Assembly: GCA_013398175.1 (NCBI GenBank)
Contig: VZRZ01004227.1
Coordinates: 846,374-910,373 of the forward strand
Reading direction: 5' to 3'
Origin: Climacteris rufus
Taxonomy: Eukaryota > Chordata > Aves > Passeriformes > Climacteridae
Length of the DNA: 64,000 nucleotides
Part shown: positions 25,301 to 35,766 of the stretch, piece after piece
Numbering within the stretch: position 1 is the stretch's first letter
How the letters are laid out: each line of letters opens with the position of its first letter
The notes under the pieces: generated by a model
The model's database searches: none
What the model was told of the DNA's origin: nothing
What the model saw: only the letters and a program-made list of their open reading frames with translations
Translations under genes and position numbers: made by a program

Positions 25301-28300
25301 ATTACACCAGCAGTGTGTGACCCCCAACCATTCATTTATTCATTGTGTAACACGCATTATTACTCTCACTATTTTGATTTAGAAGGAATCTACACTATAA
25401 TTACCTACTGCCATTATAATAATTTAGCAGTAACCGGCTTTAGCTGTCTCTCAACCCTACAGATAGGTTTTTAACAGCCATTGTATCTTCCAATTAACAA
25501 TTAAATACCTAATAACCAGATTTTACTTCAAATATCACTTACTTTTAAGCCCTCTTTCTGGTAGCTCTGCAAGATGCAGTCAAGGGTCCCTTTGTACTGG
25601 TTTAAATAAACTCCATCTGCCTGAAGTCGACTTTTCACAACGTCCATTGGAGTACATAATGCCCAGGAAATGGCTCCTAGAAAAATGCAGAAGTATTTGA
25701 ATAATTCCTTCTATATACTCCCTTGGCTGCAGGTCAGTGAACTCAGAAATTCACCTCTCATCTATCACATCATATTCATGTGATTTTCATGTTCAGGGCA
25801 TTCACCCTGCTCAGGTACAGAAATAGTATTTCTGGGAGCAACGCTCCCTGTTTCTGGAAGAAGCACTGAGATTCTAGATGTTCTGCTGTTAATCAGATTT
25901 AGAGGGGCTTCTCCGGGTGCAAATACATCTTCTGCTGTGCTTCTGGTGGAACATGGACACGCTGTGGGAAGAGCCTGAGCTGCTGCTTGGGAGATGAATT
26001 CAGAAAAAACAGAGTCTGCTGATAATTCCGTTGGAAAGCAAAGTGTGGGCTGAGGATATGAATAAGAGGCAGGTCTATCTCAGGCTGCCAGGATTAGGCT
26101 CCACACAGCTGAGATACCTTCATTCTAAAGAAATGTCTATTTACATTGATTAGCCTGTAGCTGAAGGTTTGCCTCTGGAGAGATCAGCACATGACTGCAA
26201 TCCGTGGCCCAGATGGACAGTCAAGGGTTTTTCTGGACCTACGTGAGTGTTGGGACACACTAGAAGAGCTGTCCAGATGCACCAGAGGCCTCTTTATTTG
26301 AACAGAAATGGAGAAGGCATTTTGTTACCATTATCTGAGCTAAGGATTGACTTGCCTTTATAGATCTGCAATTTAGAAATGGCCAAGAAGTGGGGAGTGG
26401 GTGTAGGGATGATCTTTCACATGGTGGAGGATGTATATGCCAGTCTTTCTTGCAGATAGACACATGGAAAAAAGAAGATCAGTAACAGTCAACTTGGCTT
26501 CTGCTAGGTGTGGGTAGGTGCACACCCTCCTGGGGGGCAGCCAACTGATTGAAGTCCTCTTCAGAAGGCATCTTGGCTGCCATGTATTCCTGGCAATGTG
26601 ACAGGCAGGCTGCCCTGAGGCATCCAGGGAGATGAAGGTGCTGGCTGTTTTCCTCTTCATTGACACTGAGCCCAATGAAGGTCTGATAACACGACTTCCA
26701 TAAAGCTTGTCAGGCCATAAAGTGCAGCTGTGGTGCCAAGGGACCTGGCCCTGGGGGAGGAAGGTTCTTCAGTCCCATGTCCGCTCCTGGTGTTCAGGAG
26801 GATGCGGTGGCCCTTGAGTCACCCTTGTAATCTGCCCTGAGAACCTTCCTGTCCTTGTTTTGCCCGGTTTGTGAGGAAGTAAAGGTGCTTACCTGCTACA
26901 CCCCCTGCCAGCCAGATAGAGAAGGGATTAGGAGAAATGCTTCCATCAGGAGTTATCCAGTCACAGAACATTGCGTAAGGGATGAAATAGACGCAGTACC
27001 CGGGAACATCCCTCAGGAGCATTGCTACCGTGCCTCGGTATACTCCTGCTATCCCCTCTTTCTGTAGGATCGTCCTAAAGCAGTGAATTGGGCCTCGGTA
27101 CACAGGAAATCCAGGAACTGTGGTTTTTAGTTTAACATTTGCTACAAAAAAAAAAAAAAAAAGATACAGCTGTTAGAACAGATATATTGCCACAGAACTC
27201 CTCTCCAAAGCTCATTGCCACTGATTAGAAGTTGCTTCCATCCAGTTTCTTTTACTGGGATCAACATATATCATGGGAAAAAAGTTTTAGGAGAAAGTAC
27301 TTAGGTCCATATTCAGAAGACATTTAGACACTTCAGGACAGATTTTTCTCAGATGCATGGTATAACTCCCAATAGGTATTTGCCTAGTGAGGTTTCCAAA
27401 TAAGTTTATATGCCAAATTTTCATGGATTTTAACTTCAACTTGTGCCAAATCACATCTCTGAAAGCCTTGACATCTTCAGAGTCTAGCCCTTTCCATGCA
27501 GACCAAGATGTTTTTGTAAAAGACGTCAGGTTGCTAAGCCACATGGAGGCTTTAGAAATGGACATAATATTGTTTTATCAAAGCAACACAAAAATGCCAG
27601 CATTTCACACATAAACACCCTGACTGTAATCGTGAGAAAGGTGGAATGCTGCAATCCAAGCTGTCCAACTCTGAAGCTGCTCCATCTCTTCATTTGGCTG
27701 TGCATGTGCTCTGGTGGGGTTTGCTCCATGCTGGCAGTCTACAATGGAATTCTAGGGCCAAAGCTGCTGTCTAGGGCCAAAGCAGCTCTTTCTGCCTGCA
27801 GCTTGTGGACAGGGAACTGCCACCCTGCCCACACCTGGGCTACCTGGCGTGAATTAAGTCAACAGTTTTCAAATGTAACTGGGAAACTTTGCTTATGAAC
27901 AGAGGAGGGTGGAATAACAGAGGGGGGTTTATGGGCAAACATATGTGGGACTGAGAGAGTGCAGAGGGAGATGGCGAGCTGGCATTGCTGCTGGCAGTAG
28001 TCCTGCTGCTTCTGAGATCTTCAGGGGACCCAACAGCCCAGAAACTCACAGTTCCTGCATCTTCTGGTCCTGAGCAGACCTGCCTTATGTTCCTTATAGA
28101 TCCCAACTGGCTGGAAATACCATTGGTAAAAACCCTCCCCTTGAGCAGAGAAGGATGGGGCCCATCCTCAGGCAAAAGGGGGAATTTTTAGCCCAACTGC
28201 AGCAGCACAAGGCAGCAGAGAGCTGGGGCTTGAAGCTAAGGTATCATAAAGCTCTGTATGCACCAAGGACTGGCAGAGAAAGGAAGAACAAACTCTTGCT

Positions 28301-31300
28301 TCCTACCTTTGGTGTATGGCTGTGTTTGCATCTGTAGCCTTATCTTCACCAGCTCCACAGGAGTGCCAATGCCCACAGAGATGACCCCTGCCACGGCGCT
28401 GGCCAGAGTCATGTCGGCGAGCGAGGGCGCGGTGGCCGGGTCCCCGTGGCGCAGCTGGCCCAGCAGCCGCTGCGTGTTGCTGAACACACCGAACACCACG
28501 GAGCTGTAGATGCCGATGGTGGCCAGTGGGAAGGACATGCCCTTGAAGAAGCCAGCCACCTACCCAGGAAAGGGAGCAGGGCTTAGGAGAATGAACAGGA
28601 CTGAGCAGTGAAAGCCCCAACTTGTCTGTCAGGCCAGAAATCATAGAATCCTAGAATGGTTTGGGCAGGAAAGGACTTTGGAGGTCATCTCATTCCAATC
28701 CCCTGCCATAGACAGGGATGAAATGCAAATCCAAGTAGCAGATGTCTTCTGGAACCAACTGCTTGCACATGCTGAGCAAAGGAAATTGGTTCATGCTGCT
28801 GAAGACTTACAAAGATTGTGCAGAATATAGGATATGGCTGAAAGCACAGCAACCCATGTAGAATTCCTTTGTATGGACAGCATCTGTCCTGGCTTCACCA
28901 AAGCCAACCAAATCTCTCTGGGAGACCTTTGCCAGTGGGATCATGCAAAAGAGCCACTGTGGGATACATCATAACCCCTGTGGAGACACTGGTCTTTCCA
29001 TGCCAGGGATCTGTATTTTCCCTACAGGAGTCACCAAGAGCGTTACCTGAGAGTTAAACACAAAAAGGCTGGAGGAATTTTCAGGCTCAATTGCACCAAC
29101 TTTATTGGTCTTCATATAACTGCTGGTGTCAACAGCATTGTGTACAATTGCTTTATGTATTTATCTATTTATTGACTCTTACTTTCTACCAGCACATTTA
29201 AAGTAGGATGAAGTACTGTCAGAGGTTGGGGAATTGTCTTGGAATTTTCTCCCATCAATGTCACCAGGTAACAAATAGGCGAACCATTAAGGCCATCAGC
29301 TCCTTTGTGAAAGACAAAAGAAGTAGGTTTGGGTGGGGACAGGGAAGAGGGGAGCCGAGCCGGCCGAAGGGGAAGGGAAACAGTCTCATCTCTCTCTCTC
29401 GTCCGGCGAGGAGGAAAGGAGAGGCTGCTCTCTGAGCTTTGGGGGCTGCAACCGGAGGAAGACTCAGCTGTGTCCTGATTTCGTTCTCCGAGTGGGGGTG
29501 AGCTTTTAATCTGACCTTCTTCATTACCGGGAGGGAGCATATCTTCCCGGGCTGCGTTTTCTCGCAGCAGTTACTGAGAGAGAGCTCGGCTGCCCCTTTT
29601 GCTGCCTGCTTCCCCCTCTGCTGCCTGCTGCCCTCCCCCTCCCTTGCCGNTTACTTTCTACCAGCACATTTAAAGTAGGATGAAGTACTTACAGACTCAT
29701 TTCTGTACACAGTGAGAACACACTGGAGTGTATTTCCATATCCTTGTCCAGCTTGCAAACGAGTCTGCAAAAGACATTTGTAAAAGGCGATTAAAATCCC
29801 ATGCTTCCAGCTCAAGGAAAGCTCATGCTATGTAAACAATATGTACTTTGCTTTGAGAGCAAGTCCTTCCTTAGTCATAAAGAAAACTGAGCAATAAAAT
29901 AAGATATATGTGCATCCACCCCCTTGAACTTTGCCAGAAGCAAGGCTGAGTGGGATCTCACAGTCTGAAGCTCTCTGCAACATCTGGAATCGATGACTGT
30001 CAAATTGCTCTCCAGTCTGGACCAGCCACCCCAACCCAGCACAGCAAGCTGCTGGTGTGCAGTGCTGTCATTGGCAAGGGCCTGATTTATGTGCAAATTG
30101 GAGACTGATGTGGTCCCTTCCATTTGGAGACTCTAAGGGAAGGCTGGGATGTGTTGCTGAAGAGAGGAGAGGTGAGCTCCCCTGGGAGAATTCTGGGGCC
30201 CTTCTGATCCAAGGTATATTTTAAGATACAGAAATATTAAATGGAGCTAAAATAATTCAGTGCCATTTCAGGAATTCTCCGTGCTTCACTCAAAAATACA
30301 GTTTTTTTACATCATCTTTTATTCAGGCTGTTCAAAAGCTTGCACTAGAAACATCCTAACAAGGGATGCATTTTTGGGCCTTACAGGTGTGCAAGGAAAT
30401 GGAAACACAAATCATTTCACAGCACCTGAGGCTTCATCTTTGCTGAGGCCAGAGCTCATTTTTTATAGGAAGTCACTTGCACGTGCTCCATTGGGAATGT
30501 TTTTAGGGAATGGGAACAGCATCTCTGACCGTATCCATCAGCATTACTGCTAGCAAGTGAAGTCTGGAGGGACAGTGCCAACCTGTGCTGGAAGGACAGT
30601 GTCCAATCCCCTCTGCTGGCTCAGCCTTGATTTACCTCAGGGTGAAGCAGGAAATTATTTGGGAAATTAAAAGCCAAAGGAGTGTGTGTCCACCAGAGTT
30701 CATGACTGGTGGGAGCTTTTGGATGGCAAACAGCGGGTTGAATGGCACTATCATTTGGCCCAGAGCCCTGCAAGAGGCTGCCAGTGCAGCAGTGGGACCC
30801 TGGCAGGAGCAGGAGGGACCTAAGCCTCCTGAGGTTCACCCCTCACCCCAGGGTGGCTCCCTGTAGCTGTTTGCACATATCCAGCATCCCCACTCTGCTC
30901 CAGGGCTGGCCAGAGGCCACGGAGAAGGCAGCAGCAAAAGTGGGATATTTATTGAGCCCTCTGAACAAGCTGGAACATGAAGATGCTGCAGCTCAGCTCA
31001 CACAGCACATGTTGTGCAACACAGGCAGGCCCAGGCCATGGGTGCAGACTGGGCACACCATGACTCACACTGGGACTAATGGGGCTGGGGGGGACCAGCG
31101 GGGAGGCAGCTGCACCCTGAGCAGATCGGGGTGACCCAGGACAGGGTGACTGCAGTGCCCAGCCCTGAGTTTCCTCCTGGCTGCATCCGAACACTTAGCC
31201 CAGACTTTTCCACTTTGTCTCCATGGTTGTTTTTTTTTCTTTTACACAGTAACCAGGTATTTAGAAGTTCAAGTTAATATATTTTTTGAGTAACTGAGGG

Positions 31301-34300
31301 CAACTGAGTGTCCTCACAACCTGGTTATCACACACATGTCCCTTAGCTCATCTGATAATACCCAGCACCGATATCCCTGCTGGCATCCCTGACGAAGTCA
31401 ACTGCTACCAGTAAGGATATTCCTCTGGAAAATTCTCCTTTTTGTTATGTTTTTATAAGATAGGGCTCTTGGATGACACTCAGAAGCTGAAGAAAGTTCT
31501 GGGGAAATGAATCCAATCGGGAGGATGAAAAGGGAGTAAAGGCAGAATTTTCAGAGTTTTGCAAGGACGTAGGAAAAAACAGCTGCTGGTGTTTGATGGA
31601 AGCTGCAAAGCTGGGAAGAGGTGGCTGAAGAAGGAAGCCTGCTTGATGGAAACTGTGGTGTAGGTGCCACTTATCCCACACAGCCTCACGTTCAGTCCTG
31701 CCTCCTCCCCCCGATGGGGAAGGACCCCTCATCCCTGGAGGCTGTAGATGCTGCTGAGCAGCCCCTTTGCTGGCTTAGTGCTGTGTAAAATCTCTCTTTT
31801 CCACTTCCCTGGTCCTAAATTTGGAAAGATAACAAGTCTGCCTACTTGGTATTCCCAAGACAAAGCCTTGCCCAAAGCCGAGAGCAGCAGAGGGGGCAGC
31901 CTGACAATTGTCTTTATAAGCACTGAAGGATGGGCTTACTCTTTCTGGGCATCCAGAAACTCAATGTTTCCCACCAGGATTCTCATTGCAAAACTCCCCC
32001 AAACCTGGCAACGATGCCATGACCACCAGTCTGAGATGGGGATTGCCTTGGCAGCCCTGGGCAGAGCCTGCCTTTCTGCCCGTGTCCTGCCCATGGATGG
32101 GGTGCTGTGGGCAGACTTGTGGCTCCTCCTGCATGGGATCTGCATCCACTTTGGCACAGGGATGCTCCCAGGGCTGGTATTACTTTGGCAGCTCGGAATG
32201 GATGGGCCTGGCTGGACGTCTCCTGACCCCAGGAGAGCCTGCTGTGTGCAAGGGAATGGCTGTGGTGGCGGGGGAAGGGATGTGGTGTGGGCCATGCTAG
32301 GCCCTGCCTCCTCTGCATCATCCTCCAGAAGTCCTTAAGGTGCAAACAGGACCAGTAGCTTTTGGGTTTGCCACAACTGGCAGCCCCGCCTGGTGCCAGC
32401 AATCAGTCTTGAACCAGATCAGGGCACGTGGAGTAACAGAATCATAGAATAGCTTGGGTTGGAAGAAACTTTTTAAAGTCATGTATTTCAACCTCCCTGC
32501 AGTGATACAGGACATCTCCAACAGGACCAGGTTGCTCAGAGCCCCATCCAACCTGCCCTTGAATGGGGGGCAACCCCCCACCTCTCTGGGCAACCTGTGC
32601 CAGGGTTTTACCACCTTTTTTGTATAAAACTTCCTCATGTAACCTAAACCTGTTCTCTTTAAAACCACTACCCTTTGTCCTATTGCAACAGGCCCTGCTA
32701 AAAAGTGTGTCTTTCTTTTATAGGCCCCCTTCGAGTACAGGCAGGACTCAATAAGATCTCTTTGGAGCCTTCTATTCTTCAGGCTGAACAACCCCAACAA
32801 GGGCAGAGAAGCTGAAGTGAGGAACAAGATCCTCGTCTCTATCTCTGCATCTGTAGGGATGGTCACCTTGGTTGCCAGGATGCACTGGTGTGTGCATGGG
32901 CTTGTCTGCATCACACTGACAAATACCTTCTTACTTCTCTAAATCCTTCCATTGGAGGAATAATTATCTTGCAGGAATCATAAATACTGTGTGTCACAGC
33001 CCTGGGATAACGATTTAAGCACTCTGCCCTTCCAGCACTGTCAGCACTAGGAAAACACATAAAAATGTCCCTGCAGCAAAACAAATACAGTTCTTTCATT
33101 GCCCTTTGAATACCAGTCTGTGGCAAAGTTCAATAAAACATTGGCAGAACTGTTTGGTGAATCACATATTAAGTAAGACCAGGTTAATTTTCAGCATTAA
33201 TTCTCCACAGAGGAACTCCCAGATATCAGTCAGTTCTTTTGGTTTCTCATTCAAAATGAGCACTAGAGAGGAAAAAAGTCTATGAAAACATTCCAAATTC
33301 CCCTTTGGGGTAAGTGAAGGTCCTTTGAACTGTTACCTAGAGAGAGGGTCTGAATTGGTGGGGGTTTGGCTGGTGACATGTGAACACAGTTCAAAGTGTT
33401 TTACCTTGACCGTGTCCAGGGGATGGCCCGCAACCACACTGGCAACTCCTGGGAATGAAAGCAAAGTATTATGCAAAACACTGAAGAAGCTTTTGTGAAA
33501 GGACAGGATGCAATGGGTTTAGAGGAGAGAAGAGATTTCCATAGGAACAGTTGTAAGGGCCTAGCCAGATCAGTGACCAGCATAGTGTCCTGTCCCCAGC
33601 AACAGCTACAAGCTGAGCTTAAACAGTTTCCATGTGCGCTCTCCTGGACTCCAGTTCTACATCTCAAAGGCACCAGAGAAGGAGAAGGAGGTGTTGTGTT
33701 TGTATGCCCTGTCCATGACCAATCCCTTTTGCACTCCTAAAAACTCCCACAAATTTTTAGCCTCAGAATGGTGAGAGTCCTGTTAGACACAAGGAAATAC
33801 TTTCGCCTGGCTCAGAGAAAGGTGTCCTGAGGCTGACTTCTAACAGGACCTGTGAACTCCTCATCCTTCATAGGATGTCAGAAATGATTCAGATGAAGAG
33901 GATCCTGCTCTGTGTAGATGTCTACAATGCCATCCAACCTTATTCCCCAGGAGGGAAGAAACTGGCCCATTCTCTGTTACCATCCACCTATCTATCCGTG
34001 CCACTCATTGCCAGGAGCTCTCGTGGCGGGACAGAGCAGAGTTTGGTTTCCTGTTCTCCACGGGGATGGAACCTGTGTTCCATGGCAAGGATATGGTTTT
34101 GTGTGTTTGTTGTGAACAACACTGGCAATATTTAGGGGTTGTGGAGATGGTGGGTAATTTGTGATGCTTCCTCACCAGCAAGTCTCTGTGCAAACCAGTG
34201 CCCACAAGTGCTTTGGGGACTACCTGAAATTCCTCACTCATAGTGGATTAGTACTGAAAAAGCATCATGTCTTTGGTCATTAGAACTTTACTCAACAATG

Positions 34301-35332
34301 TGTTATAAAATGTCCCCTCTCCTCCTGGACCTGAGACCAGCTGTGGTTTAGTGCTGTGCATGACAACTCTCAGCTGTCAGCGCTGCTGAGCGCTGGTGGC
34401 TGTTCACCTCCCGAGACATCCTGCCCCATTGCTGGGGGTGTGCAGCAACAGCACAGGTCAGTGGGGCAGAGAGAGCAACCACGGGCTCAGAGGTCTAAAG
34501 TCAGCTGCACACACAAACTTTTGGCAGAGGTTCTGGGTTTTTTAGTCAGCTAACTGATTAACCTCATCTGTGAGCCACCTCACACCCCCTTCTTGTGACA
34601 GCTATGAGGGGTCACCTGGGCAGAGGTTTGCCCTGTGGTGGCTGGTGACGCAGTGGACCTTCTGTCCTGCTGTAGTGTCTGGGGACAGCGGAGCTGGTCA
34701 CCCTCCCAGCTGGCAAAGCCAGTGGGCACCTCTCAGTTCCATAAACCTTGTCCCATTACTGGCGTCTCTACGGGTCGTTTGGTTTCCTTTTCTTTCTCGT
34801 ATCTGTTTCCCGGTGTTTGCCATCGGAATCCCTGACAGACAGGATCAATCCCTGGCCTGGCCATTATCCTGGTGGCCGCGACGGGACGGCAGGGTCAGAG
34901 CCCGGCAGTGCCTCTCCCGGGGATGGGGAGATGGGGAACCTCGGGCAGACTCGAGCCAGCCCCCTCCGAGCCCGGCGGCGCTCCCAGCCACGGGGGCAAG
35001 GACGGGAGAGCCGGGGAGGGCTGCGGGTGTGCGGGGGGCTCTGCGCGTCGGCCCCGCACAGCAGCATCACGCGTTCTGAGACTTCGAATTTAAGTATCCC
35101 GCCAGGGGAAGTGGATTAAACCGCACTTGCGAAGCAAAGCAAAGCAAAGCAAAGCAAAGCAAAGCAAAGCAAACCGTAGGAGGCGCCGGGCGGAGGCACA
35201 GACTGGGGGTGACCCGGGGGATTTCAACCCGGGGAATTTTTTGCCCCCTCCGCCGCCTCCGCACCGCAGCTCACGGCATCACTCACCGCCCACCAAGCCC
35301 GCCACGAAGTCCTGCAGCTGGACGCTTCCCAT
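22200..35332 (-). CDS. SLC25A48: Mitochondrial carrier SLC25A48, complete seven-exon gene
   Basis: SLC25-family carrier of the mitochondrial inner membrane; the mammalian orthologue is linked to choline import into the matrix. Exons on the minus strand: 35287-35332, 33405-33448, 29693-29764, 28307-28559, 26893-27141, 25543-25676 and 22200-22322. All junctions are GT-AG with consistent phases, giving 306 aa (human about 311). The start MGSVQLQDFVAGLVGG matches the human N-terminus. The three carrier repeats each have their signature: PLDTVKTRL from residue 25, PVELVKIRL from 121 and PMDVVKSRL from 231. Each is followed by its second motif ending FFKG, VYRG and FFRG. No frameshift or premature stop is present. 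Human has D where repeat 2 here has E, a tolerated change in the motif. The promoter side is interrupted by an assembly gap, and intron 3 holds an LTR-like insertion. Confidence 0.96.
22430..22501 (+). repeat. Exact 36-bp tandem duplication in SLC25A48 intron 6
   Basis: Two adjacent identical copies (22430-22465 and 22466-22501), each starting GGTTTGCTTGG and ending GCTGGTGTT. It ends about 108 nt upstream of the exon 7 acceptor. Perfect identity suggests recent origin and possible length polymorphism. Confidence 0.93.
22704..22846 (-). mobile_element. CR1 LINE 3' fragment in the SLC25A48 terminal intron
   Basis: Reverse-oriented tail AGAATCACAGAATGCTTTGG with GGTTGGAAAGGACCT and CATGGACAGGGACACCTCCC. 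It lies in intron 6, antisense relative to its own 3' tail and parallel to the host gene. Confidence 0.88.
25543..25676 (-). CDS. SLC25A48: SLC25A48 exon 6: third carrier signature
   Basis: 134 nt between TTTTTCTAG and GTAAGT. It encodes AISWALCTPMDVVKSRLQAD followed by GVYLNQYKGTLDC and QSYQKEGLK. This is the most strongly conserved part of the protein relative to human. Confidence 0.95.
26893..27141 (-). CDS. SLC25A48: SLC25A48 exon 5: repeat 2 matrix loop, helices 4-5
   Basis: 249 nt, phase 1 to phase 1, after a long poly(T)-TAG acceptor (27142-27161). It encodes VYRGPIHCFRTILQKEGIAG, then LLRDVPGYCVYFIPYAM and IWLAGGVA. The insertion ANVKLKTTVPGFP at its start corresponds to the A-N-L-G-L-K loop of human SLC25A48, which separates it from SLC25A45 and SLC25A47. 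Confidence 0.95.
28307..28559 (-). CDS. SLC25A48: SLC25A48 exon 4: helices 2-3, second signature
   Basis: 84 codons plus one base. It begins VAGFFKGMSFPLATIGIY and includes VVFGVFSNTQRLLGQ, a Pro/Ala-rich linker, then TLASAVAGVISVGIGTPVEL with the repeat-2 signature. The acceptor is GGGTAG and the donor GTAGGA. The 3' half is visibly CpG-rich compared with the flanking introns. Confidence 0.95.
28640..28719 (-). mobile_element. Short CR1 LINE tail in intron 3 of SLC25A48
   Basis: ATCATAGAATCCTAGAATGG followed by TTTGGGCAGGAAAGGACTTT; only about 80 bp of the 3' end remains, about 80 bp from exon 4. Confidence 0.85.
29179..29217 (+). repeat. 39-bp direct repeat, left copy
   Basis: Identical over 39 bases to 29651-29689. 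Far too long for a retroviral target-site duplication, so it is more likely overlap left by the assembler. Confidence 0.9.
29217..29649 (+). mobile_element. LTR-like insertion in SLC25A48 intron 3, cut off by a one-base gap
   Basis: The segment starts TGTCAGAGGTTGGGG directly after the flank ending GAAGTAC. It is CpG-rich and purine/pyrimidine-biased, unlike the surrounding intron, and stops at a single N (29650). After the N the left flank (29179-29217) is repeated exactly at 29651-29689, then continues into exon 3. TG at the start fits a retroviral LTR 5' end in plus orientation, antisense to SLC25A48; the CA end is not present. I see no gag, pol or env coding sequence. The family is not identified. 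An alternative is a tandem duplication or contig-join artefact of other DNA. Confidence 0.5.
29651..29689 (+). repeat. 39-bp direct repeat, right copy
   Basis: Begins immediately after the single N at 29650 and ends inside the exon 3 splice donor (29687-29692). Confidence 0.9.
29693..29764 (-). CDS. SLC25A48: SLC25A48 exon 3: matrix loop of repeat 1
   Basis: 24 codons, TRLQAGQGYGNTLQCVLTVY then RNES, between TTTTGCAG and GTAAGT. It is nearly identical in layout to human TRLQAG-GYGNTL. The donor lies at the edge of a duplicated 39-bp sequence described separately. Confidence 0.95.
29765..33404 (-). other. SLC25A48 intron 2
   Basis: The longest intron, 3.6 kb, moderately GC-rich around 30.7-31.2 kb and 31.9-32.4 kb, with one CR1. 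Several overlapping frames (for example 31748-32338, plus strand) have no homology I recognise and overlap low-complexity GC-rich sequence. Confidence 0.7.
32436..32812 (-). mobile_element. CR1 LINE 3' fragment in intron 2 of SLC25A48
   Basis: Tail AGAATCATAGAATAGCTTGG, a reverse-transcriptase-derived segment and AGGCTGAACAACCCCAAC. A 198-codon minus-strand frame over this stretch (32318-32914) is CR1-derived, not a host gene. Confidence 0.9.
33405..33448 (-). CDS. SLC25A48: SLC25A48 exon 2: first carrier signature
   Basis: 44 nt between CATTCCCAG and GTAAAA. It completes the split Gly codon and encodes VASVVAGHPLDTVK, the end of the first transmembrane helix with the P-x-D-x-x-K motif. It ends in phase 0. 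Confidence 0.95.
35131..35173 (+). repeat. (AAAGC)n microsatellite in SLC25A48 intron 1
   Basis: About eight and a half uninterrupted AAAGC units, 110-150 bp downstream of the exon 1 splice donor and inside the CpG-rich block. It reads (GCTTT)n in the pre-mRNA. Confidence 0.95.
35287..35332 (-). CDS. SLC25A48: SLC25A48 exon 1 (coding part)
   Basis: 15 codons plus one base: MGSVQLQDFVAGLVG, then a split Gly codon, followed by the donor GTGAGT. The ATG lies only 17 bases from the assembly gap, so any 5' UTR and transcription start are mostly hidden. Confidence 0.93.
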
Positions 35333-35349
35333 GCTGCGCCGCCCAGCCC

Positions 35350-35428
35350 NNNNNNNNNNNNNNNNNNNNNNNNNNNNNNNNNNNNNNNNNNNNNNNNNNN
35401 NNNNNNNNNNNNNNNNNNNNNNNNNNNN
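35350..35428. other. Assembly gap (79 N)
   Basis: Run of N in the most GC-rich part of the window, immediately 5' of the SLC25A48 start codon. It probably reflects sequencing dropout in the CpG island and removes the 5' UTR and core promoter. Confidence 0.99.
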
Positions 35429-35702
35429 GGAGGGTCGCGGGCAGGGCGGGGGTGCCGCGGGGGTTCGCCCGGCAGGGATGGGCTCGGGGCCCGCCGCACC
35501 CCGGAGCTGCAGGAGCGGCATCGCTCCTGGGACAGGCAGCGGGGAACGGCGGCTCAGCGTGAAGGGGGGCAAGCCCAGGGGTTTGGGGAAGATCGTGTGA
35601 ACTCGCAAAGTGAAGATGGAAGTACAGAGACAAAGACAATTACACCCTCAATCAATTGAAAAACGTCTCCGCTCGCTCCACGGAAATCGCACTGCCTCAT
35701 CG

Positions 35703-35766
35703 TTTCAGGAGATAGCCCCAAATTCTGTCTTATCTTTCCAGGAGATAAGCCCAAATTCTGTATTTT
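35703..35766 (+). repeat. Imperfect 32-bp tandem duplication
   Basis: TTTCAGGAGATAGCCCCAAA and TTTCCAGGAGATAAGCCCAA begin two adjacent copies, both with CAAATTCTGT following, upstream of SLC25A48. Confidence 0.85.

Larger units (their letters stand above)
22323..25542 (-). other. SLC25A48 intron 6
   Basis: 3.2 kb holding the 36-bp tandem duplication and one CR1. The rest is unique and AT-leaning with no gene of its own. Confidence 0.75.
34860..35600. promoter_or_regulatory. CpG-rich promoter region of SLC25A48
   Basis: The block is GC-rich with many CpG dinucleotides, in contrast to the AT-richer sequence on both sides, and contains coding exon 1. It is most likely the SLC25A48 CpG-island promoter. 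The GC-rich open frames across it on both strands are a composition effect. The likely start site lies in or beyond the gap at 35350-35428. Confidence 0.7.

Noticed and set aside
29169..29540. 123-codon minus-strand frame in the LTR-like segment
   Set aside because: No retroviral or host domain recognised; it runs from the inserted segment into the flanking repeat.
29179..29689. 39-bp repeat as a true target-site duplication
   Set aside because: Retroviral target duplications are 4-6 bp; the adjoining N makes assembly overlap more likely.
31748..32338. 196-codon plus-strand frame
   Set aside because: Overlapped by several long frames on the other strand, no family motif, antisense to an intron of SLC25A48.
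32318..32914. 198-codon minus-strand frame in intron 2
   Set aside because: Most of it is a translated CR1 fragment (32436-32812).
35127..35600. Long frames on both strands through the CpG-rich region
   Set aside because: They read through the N gap and the AAAGC microsatellite; only the first 46 nt of SLC25A48 on the minus strand are coding.
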